Of a DNA stretch of 41,754 nucleotides, positions 1 to 10,822 are shown piece by piece. Under the pieces are notes generated by a model. The model saw only the letters and a program-made list of their open reading frames with translations. It made no database searches and was not told the DNA's origin. Made by a program: the position numbers and the translations under genes. Numbering within the stretch: position 1 is the stretch's first letter; each line of letters starts with the position of its first letter. Source of the DNA: Paracoccaceae bacterium (GTDB taxonomy: Bacteria > Pseudomonadota > Alphaproteobacteria > Rhodobacterales > Rhodobacteraceae); contig JAIOXV010000008.1 of the NCBI GenBank assembly GCA_021741465.1, positions 1-41,754 of the forward strand, given 5' to 3'.

Positions 1-1
1 A

Positions 2-2341
2 GCGCGCGAGCAGGAAGAATCTGCCAAACGCGCCGATGACGAACGTCAGCGGGAAGAAGACCGCCAGCGTCGCCGTGAAGAGATCGAGGCGAAGGACCGT
101 GAGGACCGCGCACGCGAAGCGGCCCTGCGCGCCAAGGCCGAAGAAGAAGAACGTCTTCGCACCGAAGCCATTGCTGAAGCAGCCGCCAAGGCCGAACAGC
201 GCAAAGCCGATATTCTGGGCACCCAGCGCCGCAAGCCTGCAGCGCCCGAAGCCCCGGCCCCAACCCCTGCCGAGGCCGCCCCGGCAGCACGTTCGGGCCG
301 CAGCGCCCCTTCGGGCTCTCCGGCTGGTGGTGATGTTGACCGCGGCCCGGCCAGTTCAAAGCCCGGTCTGCCGACCCCGCGCAAGACCGACCGCGAACGC
401 GAAGAGCGCGAGCGCAACGCCAAAGCCAAGGGCGACGAAGGCCGCCGCGTTGGCAAGCTGACGCTATCTTCGGCGCTGGATGGTGAAGGCGGGCGCACGC
501 GCAGCCTTGCCGCCATGAAGCGCAAGCAGGACAAGGCCCGCGCCAAGGCACTGGGTTTCGGCAATAAGCCCGAAAAGCAGTTCCGCGATGTGCAACTGCC
601 TGAAACCATCGTGGTCAGCGAATTGGCCAACCGGATGGCAGAACGTGCAGCCGACGTCGTCAAATCGCTGATGAAGATGGGCCTGATGGTCACGATGAAC
701 CAAGCCATCGACGCCGATACGGCTGAACTGGTCATCGAAGAGTTTGGCCACAAGGCCGTGCGCGTGTCGGATGCTGACGTCGAACAGGCGATCGAAACCG
801 TCAAGGACGCCGACGTTGATCTGCTGGCCCGCCCGCCGATCGTGACGATCATGGGTCACGTCGACCACGGCAAGACCAGCCTTCTGGACGCAATCCGCAA
901 GGCCAATGTGGTGTCGGGCGAAGCCGGTGGCATCACCCAGCACATCGGTGCCTATCAGGTGAAAACCGACAAGGGTCAGATCCTGACCTTCCTGGACACC
1001 CCCGGCCACGCTGCCTTTACCTCGATGCGCGCCCGCGGTGCCAATGTAACGGATATTGTCGTGCTGGTTGTGGCCGCCGATGATGCGGTCATGCCGCAAA
1101 CCGTCGAAGCCATCGCCCATGCCAAAGCCGCCAAGGTGCCGCTGATCGTGGCCATCAACAAGATGGACAAGCACGGCGCGGATGCGACCAAGGTGCGGAC
1201 CGATCTGTTGCAGCACGAAATCGTCGTCGAAGCGATGTCGGGCGATGTGCAGGATGTAGAAGTATCGGCCAAGACCGGGATGGGTCTGGACAATCTGCTT
1301 GAGGCGATCAGCCTGCAGGCCGAAATTCTGGAACTGCGCGCCAACCCCAACCGCGCGGCCTCGGGTGCGGTGATCGAAGCCAAGCTTGACGTTGGTCGTG
1401 GCCCGGTTGCGACCGTTCTGGTTCAGAACGGCACCCTGCGCAAAGGCGACATCTTTGTTGTCGGCGAACAGTGGGGCAAGGTTCGCGCCCTTATCAATTC
1501 GAAGGGCGAGACTGTGCTGGAAGCCGGTCCTTCGGTTCCGGTCGAAGTTCTGGGCCTGTCCGGCACGCCTTCGGCTGGCGATACGCTGAACGTGGTGGAT
1601 ACCGAAGCCTCGGCGCGTGAAATCGCCGATTACCGCATCAAGGCCGCGAAAGACAAACGCGCGGCTGCAGGCGCTGCGACGACGCTGGAACAGCTGATGG
1701 CGAAGGCCAAAGCTGACCAGGACGTGGCAGAACTGCCGGTTCTGGTGAAAGCTGACGTGCAGGGTTCGGCCGAAGCGATCGTGCAGGCGCTGGAAAAGGT
1801 TGGGAACGAAGAGGTGCGCGTGCGCGTGCTGTCTTACGGTGTGGGTGCGATCACAGACACCGACGTGTCCTTGGCCGAAGCCAGCAAATGCCCGATCATC
1901 GGTTTCAACGTGCGTGCCAATGCGTCGGCCCGCAATTCGGCCCACCAAAAGGGTGTCGAGATCCGCTATTACTCGATCATCTATGATCTGGTGGATGATA
2001 TCAAGAAAGCCGCCTCGGGCCTGCTCAAGGCCGAAATCCGCGAAACCTTTATCGGTTATGCGCAGATCAAAGAGGTCTTCAAGGTTACCGGTGTTGGTAT
2101 GGTTGCCGGCTGTCTGGTCACCGAAGGCGTCGCCCGCCGCTCGGCTGGGGTGCGTTTGCTGCGTGACAACGTGGTGATTCATGAAGGCACGCTGAAGACA
2201 CTGAAGCGCTTCAAGGACGAGGTCAAAGAAGTCATCTCGGGCCAGGAATGCGGTATGGCCTTTGAACGGTATGAAGATATCCGCGCAGGCGATGTCATCG
2301 AGATCTTTGAACGCGAAGAGATCCAGCGCTCGCTGGCCTGA
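2..2341 (+). CDS. infB: Translation initiation factor IF-2, 5' partial (start lies outside the window)
   Basis: Frame is open from nt 2 with a charged Arg/Glu/Ala-rich N-terminal region. G-domain motifs [22 protein letters not shown] and NKMD, then the C-terminal IF-2 domain ([23 protein letters not shown]); stop TGA 2339-2341. Confidence 0.98.
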   Translation, partial: AREQEESAKRADDERQREEDRQRRREEIEAKDREDRAREAALRAKAEEEERLRTEAIAEAAAKAEQRKADILGTQRRKPAAPEAPAPTPAEAAPAARSGRSAPSGSPAGGDVDRGPASSKPGLPTPRKTDREREERERNAKAKGDEGRRVGKLTLSSALDGEGGRTRSLAAMKRKQDKARAKALGFGNKPEKQFRDVQLPETIVVSELANRMAERAADVVKSLMKMGLMVTMNQAIDADTAELVIEEFGHKAVRVSDADVEQAIETVKDADVDLLARPPIVTIMGHVDHGKTSLLDAIRKANVVSGEAGGITQHIGAYQVKTDKGQILTFLDTPGHAAFTSMRARGANVTDIVVLVVAADDAVMPQTVEAIAHAKAAKVPLIVAINKMDKHGADATKVRTDLLQHEIVVEAMSGDVQDVEVSAKTGMGLDNLLEAISLQAEILELRANPNRAASGAVIEAKLDVGRGPVATVLVQNGTLRKGDIFVVGEQWGKVRALINSKGETVLEAGPSVPVEVLGLSGTPSAGDTLNVVDTEASAREIADYRIKAAKDKRAAAGAATTLEQLMAKAKADQDVAELPVLVKADVQGSAEAIVQALEKVGNEEVRVRVLSYGVGAITDTDVSLAEASKCPIIGFNVRANASARNSAHQKGVEIRYYSIIYDLVDDIKKAASGLLKAEIRETFIGYAQIKEVFKVTGVGMVAGCLVTEGVARRSAGVRLLRDNVVIHEGTLKTLKRFKDEVKEVISGQECGMAFERYEDIRAGDVIEIFEREEIQRSLA

Positions 2342-2363
2342 TCTGCGGGACCAAAGAACAAGA

Positions 2364-2392
2364 AAAGGACGGGGTAAAACCCCGGCCTTTTT
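2364..2392 (+). terminator. Rho-independent terminator after infB
   Basis: Inverted repeat aagg-a-cggggt-aaa-accccg-g-cctt followed by a T-run. Confidence 0.75.
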
Positions 2393-2410
2393 CATGCAGC
2401 GCAGTTTTTC

Positions 2411-2551
2411 TCAGGCCGCGCGAACAGTCGGTACGGGGAAGCCGACATAGGTGCTGTCGTCAACCTTGACCATGATTTTCCCATCAGGAAATTCGGCTAT
2501 AACCAAGCCTTGCACCGAAACACAGCTTCCGACCAAGATCGTCCTGAGCAT
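2411..2551 (-). CDS. Small conserved-looking hypothetical protein, 46 aa (MLRTILVGSCVSVQGLVIAEFPDGKIMVKVDDSTYVGFPVPTVRAA)
   Basis: ATG-TGA ORF translated by hand, with AAGG about 12 nt upstream of the ATG. It is below the size cutoff of the supplied ORF track. Confidence 0.55.
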   Translation of the reverse strand: MLRTILVGSCVSVQGLVIAEFPDGKIMVKVDDSTYVGFPVPTVRAA

Positions 2552-2659
2552 TTGCCCGTACCTTATGGGTGTCGATGCCTGGAATTTACACCTTATTGGT
2601 TAAAAATTCATGATACTCTTTTTACACTTTGGATGATCGAAAGATAGCGAAGGGCAAGG

Positions 2660-3058
2660 CTATAGCCAGTCGCGCAGGATCGGGATCAACGGCAGGTCTG
2701 CGGGGGGCATCGGGTAATCACGCAGCCGCTCGGGGCGCACCCAGGCAAGGGTTTGGCCTTCGCGGCCGGTGGCCACACCCTCCCAGCGCCGACAGGCGAA
2801 CAGGGGCATCAGAAGGTGGAACTGCTCATAGGCATGGCTGGCAAAGGTCAAAGGCGCTAGGCAAGAGGCCTTGGTTTCAATCCCCAACTCTTCGCGCAGC
2901 TCGCGAATCAGCGCGGCTTCAGGGCTTTCGCCGGGCTCTACCTTGCCGCCGGGAAACTCCCACAAACCGGCAAGAGATTTCCCCTCGGGCCGCTGTGCCA
3001 AAAGCACGCGGCCATCGGCGTCGATCAAAGCGACGGCAGAAACAAGAACGATTTTCAC
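2660..3058 (-). CDS. mutT: 8-oxo-dGTP diphosphatase / Nudix hydrolase MutT
   Basis: Nudix box GGKVEPGESPEAALIRELREELGI; overlaps argJ by 4 nt. Confidence 0.92.
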   Translation of the reverse strand: MKIVLVSAVALIDADGRVLLAQRPEGKSLAGLWEFPGGKVEPGESPEAALIRELREELGIETKASCLAPLTFASHAYEQFHLLMPLFACRRWEGVATGREGQTLAWVRPERLRDYPMPPADLPLIPILRDWL

Positions 3059-4401
3059 GAGCGATAGTCGGCGTTGATTTCGATATAGCGGTTGGTCAAG
3101 TCACAGGTCCAAACCGACCGCGCGGCCTTGCCAAGGCCCATATCGACATGGATCACAAGTTCGGGGTTCAGCATGTAAGCCGCCCCGTCCTCTTCCTTGT
3201 AATTCGGGCTGCACCACCCTTTTTCCGCCACGAGGATATCGCCGAACTTGATGGTCAGCCGATCCCGATCTGCCTCGGCACCCGATTTTCCGATGGCGGC
3301 CACGATGCGCCCCCAGTTCGGATCTTGGCCAGCAACAGCGGTTTTGACCAAGGGCGAGTTGGCAATGGCCAGCGCGGCCTTATGGGCGTCTGCAGGGTTT
3401 GCAGCCCCCGTCACGCGCACCTCGACAAACTTTGTGGCACCTTCGCCGTCACGCACCACCTGATGGGCCAGGTTCATCATCACCCCCCGCAGGGCCGCTT
3501 CAAACGCCTTGGCCACCGGACCTTTGACTTCGGCTGCGGCAGCTTTGCCGGTGGCCGCAATCAACAGCGTGTCAGAGGTCGACGTGTCGCTGTCAACGGT
3601 GATCGAGTTGAAGGTTTCGTCGACATTGCGCGAAATCATCTTTTGCAGGTTCGCCGGGCTGATCTTGGCATCGGTGAAAATGTAGACCAGCATCGTTGCC
3701 ATATCCGGCGCGATCATGCCCGAACCTTTTGCAATGCCGGAAATATGGATCGGCCCGCCATCGCCCTGCACCACGGCCGCGGCCCCTTTCGGGAACGTGT
3801 CTGTCGTCATGATCGCTTCGGCGGCGCCCTGGATCGCGGCTTCCGACAGTTGGCTGGCCAAGCTGCTCACAACGGCCGTGATTTTTTCGAAAGGCAGCGG
3901 CTCGCCGATCACGCCGGTTGATGAAGAAAAGACGCGGCTTGACGGAACCGCCAGCGCTTCGGCAACAGCGCCAGTAACGGCGGCAACCGCTGTATCCCCC
4001 ACCGCCCCGGTAAAGGCGTTGGAATTGCCCGAATTGACGATGATTGCGGCACCCGCGCCTTCGGGCACCTTTGTGGCCAGCTTGGCCTGACAATCGCGCA
4101 CGCAGCCCGACCGGGTGGAAGACCGGGTAAAGACCCCCGCCACAGAGGTGCCGGGCGCCAGCCGGACCAGCATCACATCCTTGCGGTTCTGGTATTTGAT
4201 ACCTGCCCCGATCGCGGCAAACTCAGCCCCTTTGATAACCGGCAAAGTCGGAAAGCTGGTCGGGGCCAGCGGCGAAACCGGCTTGGCAGCTTTGGCAGGA
4301 TTTGCCCCCGCCTTCGCCCCCACACCAGACAGTTCGTCGCGCAGGGCCTTCAACTTTTTCTTCAGCGCCTTTGCCTTGGCCTTCCAGTCTTCTTTGCCCA
4401 T
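3055..4401 (-). CDS. argJ: Bifunctional glutamate N-acetyltransferase / amino-acid acetyltransferase ArgJ
   Basis: Autoproteolysis motif context GSGMIAPDMATMLVYIFTDA and DSDTSTSDTLL; full-length 448 aa with a Lys/Ala-rich N-terminal extension. Confidence 0.95.
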   Translation of the reverse strand: MGKEDWKAKAKALKKKLKALRDELSGVGAKAGANPAKAAKPVSPLAPTSFPTLPVIKGAEFAAIGAGIKYQNRKDVMLVRLAPGTSVAGVFTRSSTRSGCVRDCQAKLATKVPEGAGAAIIVNSGNSNAFTGAVGDTAVAAVTGAVAEALAVPSSRVFSSSTGVIGEPLPFEKITAVVSSLASQLSEAAIQGAAEAIMTTDTFPKGAAAVVQGDGGPIHISGIAKGSGMIAPDMATMLVYIFTDAKISPANLQKMISRNVDETFNSITVDSDTSTSDTLLIAATGKAAAAEVKGPVAKAFEAALRGVMMNLAHQVVRDGEGATKFVEVRVTGAANPADAHKAALAIANSPLVKTAVAGQDPNWGRIVAAIGKSGAEADRDRLTIKFGDILVAEKGWCSPNYKEEDGAAYMLNPELVIHVDMGLGKAARSVWTCDLTNRYIEINADYRS

Positions 4402-4422
4402 CGCGATGCCCCTTTTGCCCGC

Positions 4423-5274
4423 CTATTTGTCCAGCAGAGTAAGATCACCCAGAACCGCAGGGTCAATGCCCTCGCCAGGTTTTTCGACCTTGGCCGCACT
4501 TGTCACCGAAGTCACATGTTCCTCGATCGCCTTTTGCTCGATCTCTGCCGCCAATTCGTCGCGGATGTCATCCAATGTCGGCTGCGCCGCGACGCGGGTT
4601 TCCTTCACAAGGATCAGGTGGAAGCCGAAATCAGATTGCACCGGTCCGGCAACCTTGCCCACCTCGGCCGCGACAACGGCTTCTTCAAAGGGCTTCACCA
4701 TCATGCCCAGACCAAACCAGCCCAGATCGCCGCCATTGGCCCCCGACCCGGTATCGGTAGAATTTGTCCGGGCCAAGGTTGCGAAATCGGCGCCACCCTC
4801 CAACTGGGACAACAGCTCTTTGGCCTTTTCTTCGCTATCCACCAGAATATGCGCCGCGTTGTATTCGGTCTGCGGGGCAAAGTCTTTGAAACGCGCGTCA
4901 TAGGCGGCCTGCAGGGCGGCATCGGTCACCGAACTCAGCACAACGCTTTCCAGCGCGCGGGCCGACACATAGCCGCGCTTGTCATTATCCATTTGCAGGC
5001 TGTCGCGCAGGGTGAGCTTGTCTGCCATTGACTGTTCCAGCGCGGTTTGCTGCACCAGCTGGTCAAGGATGCCCTTGAACAGAACATCCGCTGGCAGGGA
5101 CTTGTACTGTTCGGGCAGCGTTTCACGTGCCACGATCATATGGCCAAGCGTAATGGCGGTGCCATTCACCGTGGCAACCACCGTATCGGCTGTGGGGGCC
5201 TCTTGGGCGCTGACCGGAAGTGCCAGCATGATCGCCAGCGCTGTACTTGCAACAAACCGCATCGCTTTTGCCAT
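4423..5274 (-). CDS. Periplasmic peptidylprolyl isomerase (parvulin/rotamase family)
   Basis: Signal peptide MAKAMRFVASTALAIMLALPVSAQ; parvulin motifs AAHILVDSEEKAKELLSQLEGGADFATLA and GGDLGWFGLGMMVKPFEEAV. MAKAMRF start chosen (the ORF track extends to 5298). Confidence 0.9.
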   Translation of the reverse strand: MAKAMRFVASTALAIMLALPVSAQEAPTADTVVATVNGTAITLGHMIVARETLPEQYKSLPADVLFKGILDQLVQQTALEQSMADKLTLRDSLQMDNDKRGYVSARALESVVLSSVTDAALQAAYDARFKDFAPQTEYNAAHILVDSEEKAKELLSQLEGGADFATLARTNSTDTGSGANGGDLGWFGLGMMVKPFEEAVVAAEVGKVAGPVQSDFGFHLILVKETRVAAQPTLDDIRDELAAEIEQKAIEEHVTSVTSAAKVEKPGEGIDPAVLGDLTLLDK

Positions 5275-5459
5275 CTCACGTACTCCTGATCGTGTCACGC
5301 GGCCGCGCGACGTTGACTATCCCGGTCCTTCCCCTTACATCGCACGGGTCGCGTGCGACGGGGCAAGCCAGCCTTGACCGCCCTTCTAGGGAAGGCCGAG
5401 GGGGCGGGCAAGGCCAGAGCCTCACACGATCCTGTTAGATACGGCCAGTTGGAGAAAAC

Positions 5460-8192
5460 ATGCTGGGTTTTGGGGCGCTCGCGCGGAAGATTTTCGGCAC
5501 GCCGAATGATCGAATGGTGAAATCGGTTCGTCCGCTGGTCGCAAAGATCAACGCACTTGAGCCGGAATTCGCAGCCCTCTCTGACGAGGGGATTGTTGAG
5601 AAAACACGCGAGTTTCAGCGCCGGGTGCAAGAGGGCGGCGAAAGCCTTGATGCCCTTCTTCCCGAAGCCTTCGCCAATTGCCGCGAAGCTGCCCGCCGGG
5701 CCTTGGGCCTGCACGCCTTTGATGTGCAGCTTATGGGTGGGATTTTCCTGCATCAGGGCAATATTTCGGAAATGCGTACGGGCGAGGGCAAGACCCTTGT
5801 TGCCACCTTTCCGGCCTATCTGAACGCCCTTACCGGCAAAGGCGTGCATGTCGTCACCGTGAACGATTATCTGGCCAAGCGCGATGCGGAATGGATGGGC
5901 AAGGTCTATGCCCAGCTTGGCCTGACGACGGGTGTGGTTTACCCCTATCAACCCGATGCCGAAAAGCGCGCCGCCTACCGCGCCGACATCACCTATGCGA
6001 CCAATAACGAACTGGGCTTTGACTATCTGCGCGACAACATGAAGGGCAGCATCGAAGAAATGGCCCAGCGTGGGCATTTCTTTGCCATCGTGGACGAAGT
6101 GGACAGCATCCTTGTGGATGAGGCCCGTACGCCGCTGATCATCTCCGGCCCCAGTCAGGACCGCAGCGACCTTTATCAAAAGGTGAACGCGCTTATCCCG
6201 CTGCTGACCGAAGCGCATTTCAAGATTGATGAAAAGACCCGCAACGTTACCTATACCGAAGACGGAAACGAGTTCATCGAGGGCCTGCTGCATGAAGCCG
6301 GTCTCTTGCCGGAAGGCCAAAGCCTGTACGAACCTGAAAGCACGACGCTTGTGCATCATGTCACCCAGGCCCTGAAGGCGCACAAGCTGTTTCACCGTGA
6401 CCAGCATTATATCGTTCGTGACGGCGAAGTGATGTTGATCGACGAATTCACCGGCCGCATGATGCGTGGGCGGCGGCTGTCGGAAGGCCTGCATCAGGCG
6501 ATCGAGGCGAAAGAAGAAGTCGCGATCCAGCCCGAAAACATCACGCTGGCCAGCGTGACGTTCCAGAACTATTTCCGCCTTTATGAAAAACTGGGCGGCA
6601 TGACCGGCACGGCTGCAACCGAAGCCGATGAATTCATGGAGATTTACCGCCTTGGCGTGGTAGAAGTGCCAACCAACCGCCCCGTCGCCCGCAAGGATGA
6701 CCATGACGCGGTCTATCGCACCGCGCGCGAAAAATACGAAGGCATCATCAAGATCATTCACGAAGCGAATGAAAAGGGCCAACCGATTTTGGTAGGCACG
6801 ACATCGATTGAAAAATCGGAATTCCTGTCGGGCCTGCTGAAAGAAGCGGGCATCACGCATTCGGTTCTGAACGCCCGCCAGCACGAACAAGAAGCGCAGA
6901 TCGTTGCCGATGCCGGCAAGCTGAACGCTGTGACCATTGCAACCAACATGGCAGGCCGTGGCACCGACATCAAACTTGGCGGCAACGTCGAGTTCAAGAT
7001 CATGGAGGCCATCGCCGCCGATCCGGACGGAGATCACGCCGCCATCCGCGCCCGCATCGAACAAGAGCACAAAGCCGCTGAAGAGGCGGTAAAAGCCGCT
7101 GGAGGCCTGTTCGTTCTTGGCACCGAGCGCCACGAAAGCCGCCGCATCGACAATCAGCTGCGCGGCCGTTCTGGCCGTCAGGGCGATCCGGGCCGCTCGG
7201 CCTTCTTCCTGTCATTGGAAGATGACTTGATGCGGATTTTTGGCAGTGAACGGCTGGATTCGGTGCTGTCGAAGCTGGGGATGAAAGAAGGCGAAGCCAT
7301 CGTTCACCCTTGGGTCAACAAATCGCTGGAACGCGCCCAGGCCAAGGTCGAAGGCCGCAACTTTGACATCCGCAAGCAGCTGTTGAAATTCGACGACGTC
7401 ATGAACGATCAGCGCAAGGCAATCTTTGCCCAGCGCATGGAGATCATGGAGGCCGAAGATCTGGGCGAAATCGTGCGCGACATGCGCCATCAGGTCGTGG
7501 AAGACCTGATCGCCGCGCATATGCCGCCGAAATCCTACGCGGACCAATGGGATGTCGACGGGCTGGTCAACTCAGTTCGTGAAAAGCTGACGATGGACCT
7601 GCCGGTTGCCGAATGGGCCGCCGAAGAAGGCGTCGATCAGGCCGCCATGACCGAACGGCTGACCAAGCAATCTGACGCGATGATGGATGAAAAGCTGGCG
7701 GCTTTTGGCGCAGACTCGATGCGCTCCATTGAAAAGCAGCTCTTGTTGCAGACAATTGACGCAAAGTGGCGCGACCACCTGTTGCGGTTGGAACATCTGC
7801 GGTCTGTCGTGGGTTTCCGCGGCTATGCCCAGCGCGACCCGCTGAACGAATACAAGACCGAAAGCTTCACGCTTTTTGAACACATGCTCGATTCGTTGCG
7901 CCAGGATGTGACGCAAAAACTGTCGCAAATCAGGCCAATTTCGCCCGAAGAGCAAAAAGCCTTGATGGAGCAGTATCAAGCACAGCTTGCCGCCCATCAG
8001 GCAGCGCAAGCCGGGGCCAAGCTTTCGGCCGCCCAAGCCGCTGCGGGGGCAGTCGCCGCCACTGCCCCGCAGGCCGCTTTGGCCGGGTTTGATGAAGCAG
8101 ATCCGTCCACTTGGGGAAACCCAGCCCGCAACGACACCTGTCCCTGTGGTTCGGGTGAGAAATTCAAGCACTGCCATGGGAAGCTTGACTAA
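5460..8192 (+). CDS. secA: Preprotein translocase ATPase SecA
   Basis: [55 protein letters not shown]-terminal zinc motif [15 protein letters not shown]. Confidence 0.99.
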   Translation: MLGFGALARKIFGTPNDRMVKSVRPLVAKINALEPEFAALSDEGIVEKTREFQRRVQEGGESLDALLPEAFANCREAARRALGLHAFDVQLMGGIFLHQGNISEMRTGEGKTLVATFPAYLNALTGKGVHVVTVNDYLAKRDAEWMGKVYAQLGLTTGVVYPYQPDAEKRAAYRADITYATNNELGFDYLRDNMKGSIEEMAQRGHFFAIVDEVDSILVDEARTPLIISGPSQDRSDLYQKVNALIPLLTEAHFKIDEKTRNVTYTEDGNEFIEGLLHEAGLLPEGQSLYEPESTTLVHHVTQALKAHKLFHRDQHYIVRDGEVMLIDEFTGRMMRGRRLSEGLHQAIEAKEEVAIQPENITLASVTFQNYFRLYEKLGGMTGTAATEADEFMEIYRLGVVEVPTNRPVARKDDHDAVYRTAREKYEGIIKIIHEANEKGQPILVGTTSIEKSEFLSGLLKEAGITHSVLNARQHEQEAQIVADAGKLNAVTIATNMAGRGTDIKLGGNVEFKIMEAIAADPDGDHAAIRARIEQEHKAAEEAVKAAGGLFVLGTERHESRRIDNQLRGRSGRQGDPGRSAFFLSLEDDLMRIFGSERLDSVLSKLGMKEGEAIVHPWVNKSLERAQAKVEGRNFDIRKQLLKFDDVMNDQRKAIFAQRMEIMEAEDLGEIVRDMRHQVVEDLIAAHMPPKSYADQWDVDGLVNSVREKLTMDLPVAEWAAEEGVDQAAMTERLTKQSDAMMDEKLAAFGADSMRSIEKQLLLQTIDAKWRDHLLRLEHLRSVVGFRGYAQRDPLNEYKTESFTLFEHMLDSLRQDVTQKLSQIRPISPEEQKALMEQYQAQLAAHQAAQAGAKLSAAQAAAGAVAATAPQAALAGFDEADPSTWGNPARNDTCPCGSGEKFKHCHGKLD

Positions 8193-8197
8193 GAAAC

Positions 8198-8222
8198 AGG
8201 CGGCTTCGGCCGCCTTTTTTTT
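8198..8222 (+). terminator. Rho-independent terminator after secA
   Basis: aggcggc-ttcg-gccgcct hairpin followed by an 8-nt T-run. Confidence 0.9.
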
Positions 8223-8318
8223 GACGTCTTTGGCGAAATCACTCCCTATTCCGGCCACGGCATCGCCTGGATTGCGCATCAAACTGCCGGCAAGTGAAAA
8301 AGCCTGTGGGGGCGGCAA

Positions 8319-9302
8319 ATGGACGTGAAACGGAAAGCAGCGCGCGTTATCGCCGTCTTGGCTGTGGCCTTGGCTGCGGGGCATCTTGCGCAGAACATGG
8401 GCAACAAGCCTGCGGCCAAGCCGGCCGCATCGGCGGAACTGGCCAAGCAACCTACCAAAATTGAAACCGTGGCGGCCGGCCCCGAAACCGCGCCGCAAAG
8501 CTTGACGGCAAAGCCCGAAGCGCTCGCGCCACTGCCCGCTGCCCCCGTGGCCGCCCCCGTGGCCGCCCTTATGGCGCCCGTGGAAACGCCGGTGGTGCAA
8601 CCGCCCGCAACCCAGACGTCAACGGTGCAAGCCTGTGATGCCACGCTTGATTTGTTGGTCGAGCAAAACGCGATGATCGGCATCACCCTTATTGCGCCCT
8701 GCAACCCCAATCAGCGTGTTGTGCTGCGGCATGGCGGATTGGCGGTAACCGGGCAAACCACTTCGACGGGCGCCTTGTTCACCGCGCTGCCGGCACTGGA
8801 AAGTGCGGGCACAGTCGAAGCGTCTTTTGCCGATGGAACCAACATCAAAGGCGAAATCAGCGTGCCGGAACTGGCCGCTTTGCGCCGCTTTGGGGTGCAG
8901 TGGCAATCCGACGATGCCTTTCAGGTTCACGCATTCGAAGGCGGCGCGGGCTATGGTGATGCGGGTCATGTTTCGGCGGTTGACCCACACCGCCCGATCC
9001 CGGGTCTGGCCGCCAGAGGTGGCTTTTTGTCCCTCTTGGGCGATGCGACAACCACCAATCCCCTATTGGCAGAGATCTACACCTTCCCGGCGAATCCTGG
9101 CGCCGATACCGAAGTTGTGGTCGAAGCGGCGGTGACCGACGCAACCTGCGGGCGCGAATTGTTGGCGGAAACCTTGACCAGCACCGGCGGGAGCGTCTTT
9201 GTAACCGATTTGACGCTGGCAATGCCCGATTGCGATGCCGTCGGTGATTATATGGTGTTGAAGAATCTTGTACTTGAACTGAATATGGCCGCTGCAAATT
9301 AA
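8319..9302 (+). CDS. Hypothetical membrane-anchored or secreted protein, 327 aa
   Basis: N-terminal hydrophobic segment (RVIAVLAVALAAGHLAQ), Pro/Ala-rich linker, Cys-containing C-terminal region; ATG start, followed by the next gene after 17 nt. Confidence 0.85.
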   Translation: MDVKRKAARVIAVLAVALAAGHLAQNMGNKPAAKPAASAELAKQPTKIETVAAGPETAPQSLTAKPEALAPLPAAPVAAPVAALMAPVETPVVQPPATQTSTVQACDATLDLLVEQNAMIGITLIAPCNPNQRVVLRHGGLAVTGQTTSTGALFTALPALESAGTVEASFADGTNIKGEISVPELAALRRFGVQWQSDDAFQVHAFEGGAGYGDAGHVSAVDPHRPIPGLAARGGFLSLLGDATTTNPLLAEIYTFPANPGADTEVVVEAAVTDATCGRELLAETLTSTGGSVFVTDLTLAMPDCDAVGDYMVLKNLVLELNMAAAN

Positions 9303-9319
9303 CGATTTGGGCCTGTTTC

Positions 9320-10822
9320 ATGTCTGCCCTTGTGCGCGCAGTTCTTTTCAGCGCGATTATCTTTTTTGGCCTTGGCCAAGGCGCCATTGCGCAGGACGTA
9401 ACCTTGACCTCACGCGATGGGGCGCTGGCCATATCTGGCCAGCTGCAGGGGTTTGACGGCGAATATTACCGTATCGACAGCAGCTATGGCCTTCTGACCG
9501 TTGATGGGCAGGGGGTGATCTGTGATGGCCCAGCCTGCCCCGACCTTGCCGCGCCAAAGGCGGTGATCCGCGTCGTTGGGGCGGGCGCTTTGGGGGCCCG
9601 TTTGATGCCGGGTCTTGTTGCGGCCTTTGCCACCAGCCAAGGCCTGCGCCTTGAAGGCCCCGCCAGCGCAGGGATGGCCACCCGGCTGATTGACCCTGCC
9701 ACAGACAAGGTTCTGGCCGAGTTCAGCTTTCAGCCCCTTTCGCCTGATGCGGCACATGAAGAAATGGCGGCAGGCCGGGCAGAGCTTGTTCTTGCCGCGG
9801 CAAGTGACCCGGCCTTTGGCAGCCGCACCGTTGGTCTTGACCCATTGGTCGCCATCACCGCCCCCGAAAATGGCTTGCCCGAAATCTCGACGCCCGATCT
9901 GGCGCGCGCCCTGACCGGAGCGGTGAAAAACTGGGCCGAGTTGGGCGGTGCTGACATGCCTTTGGTGCTTCATGGGTTGGCAGAGGCCTCCGACCTGAAC
10001 CGCGCGCTTGCCACGCGCCTTGGCCGCGAAATTGCGGCGATCGTCGTGCATGACACACCCGAAGATCTGGCGCGTGCTGTCGCCCGCGATCCTTGGGCCT
10101 TGGCGGTCACCGGGCGGTCGGTGACGGGGATGGCGCGGGTGATTGGCCTTGCCGACAGCTGCGGCTTTCCGCTTTTGCCCAGCGCACTTGCGGTAAAGGC
10201 CGAGGACTATCCTTTAACGCTGCCAGTCTATTTCCTGACGCCACGGCGTCGTCTGCCCCTGGTCGCACGCGAATTTCTGGAATTTCTGGCGCTGCCCGCC
10301 GCGCAAGAGGCGGTTGAATCTGCGGGGCTGGTTGGCCGTGGCCTTGCGCGGCAACCCCTTACCCAAGACGGGTTGCGCCTTATCAACGCCATTCAAGGCG
10401 CGGGCGAGGAAACCACGCTGGCCGATCTGAAGCGACTGGTTGACCTGATGGATGGGGCGGATCGGCTGTCTTATACCTTCCGGTTCCGCGACGGTCTTGC
10501 CGAATTGGACCCTGCAAGCCGCGACACCTTGATCGATCTGGCCCGTATGATCGAGGCGGGCGCGTTTGACGGCCAAGCGCTTGTTCTTGCGGGGTTTTCA
10601 GACGGGTCCGGCCCTGCGACGAAGAATCTTGACCTTTCGGCAGATCGCGCTGCCCAAATTCTGTCGGCGTTGCAACTTGCCGCGCCCGGCTTGGCCAAGA
10701 CCGATCTGCCCCGCGTGGAAGCCTTTGGCGAAGCCCTGCCCATTGCCTGTGACCTGACCGACGCCGGCCGCCGCCTGACCCGCCGGGTCGAGGTTTGGGC
10801 GCGTCCGGCACCCAAAAACTAG
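9320..10822 (+). CDS. Periplasmic phosphate-binding-like domain fused to a C-terminal OmpA-like peptidoglycan-binding domain
   Basis: Signal peptide; PBP-like middle region (VIRVVGAGALGARLMPGLVAAFA...); OmpA-like C-terminus (YTFRFRDGLAELDPASRDTLIDLARMI...LAGFSDGSGPATKNLDLSADRAAQI...RRLTRRVEVW). Confidence 0.85.
   Translation: MSALVRAVLFSAIIFFGLGQGAIAQDVTLTSRDGALAISGQLQGFDGEYYRIDSSYGLLTVDGQGVICDGPACPDLAAPKAVIRVVGAGALGARLMPGLVAAFATSQGLRLEGPASAGMATRLIDPATDKVLAEFSFQPLSPDAAHEEMAAGRAELVLAAASDPAFGSRTVGLDPLVAITAPENGLPEISTPDLARALTGAVKNWAELGGADMPLVLHGLAEASDLNRALATRLGREIAAIVVHDTPEDLARAVARDPWALAVTGRSVTGMARVIGLADSCGFPLLPSALAVKAEDYPLTLPVYFLTPRRRLPLVAREFLEFLALPAAQEAVESAGLVGRGLARQPLTQDGLRLINAIQGAGEETTLADLKRLVDLMDGADRLSYTFRFRDGLAELDPASRDTLIDLARMIEAGAFDGQALVLAGFSDGSGPATKNLDLSADRAAQILSALQLAAPGLAKTDLPRVEAFGEALPIACDLTDAGRRLTRRVEVWARPAPKN

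Noticed and set aside
464-2395. 643-aa minus-strand ORF opposite infB
   Set aside because: Shadow of the infB coding frame in GC-rich DNA; composition (His/Arg/Phe/Gln-rich) is not protein-like and infB motifs are unambiguous.
2629-3921. 430-aa plus-strand ORF across mutT and argJ
   Set aside because: Antisense shadow spanning two well-supported genes.
5295-7133. 612-aa minus-strand ORF opposite secA
   Set aside because: Antisense shadow of secA; no recognisable motif.
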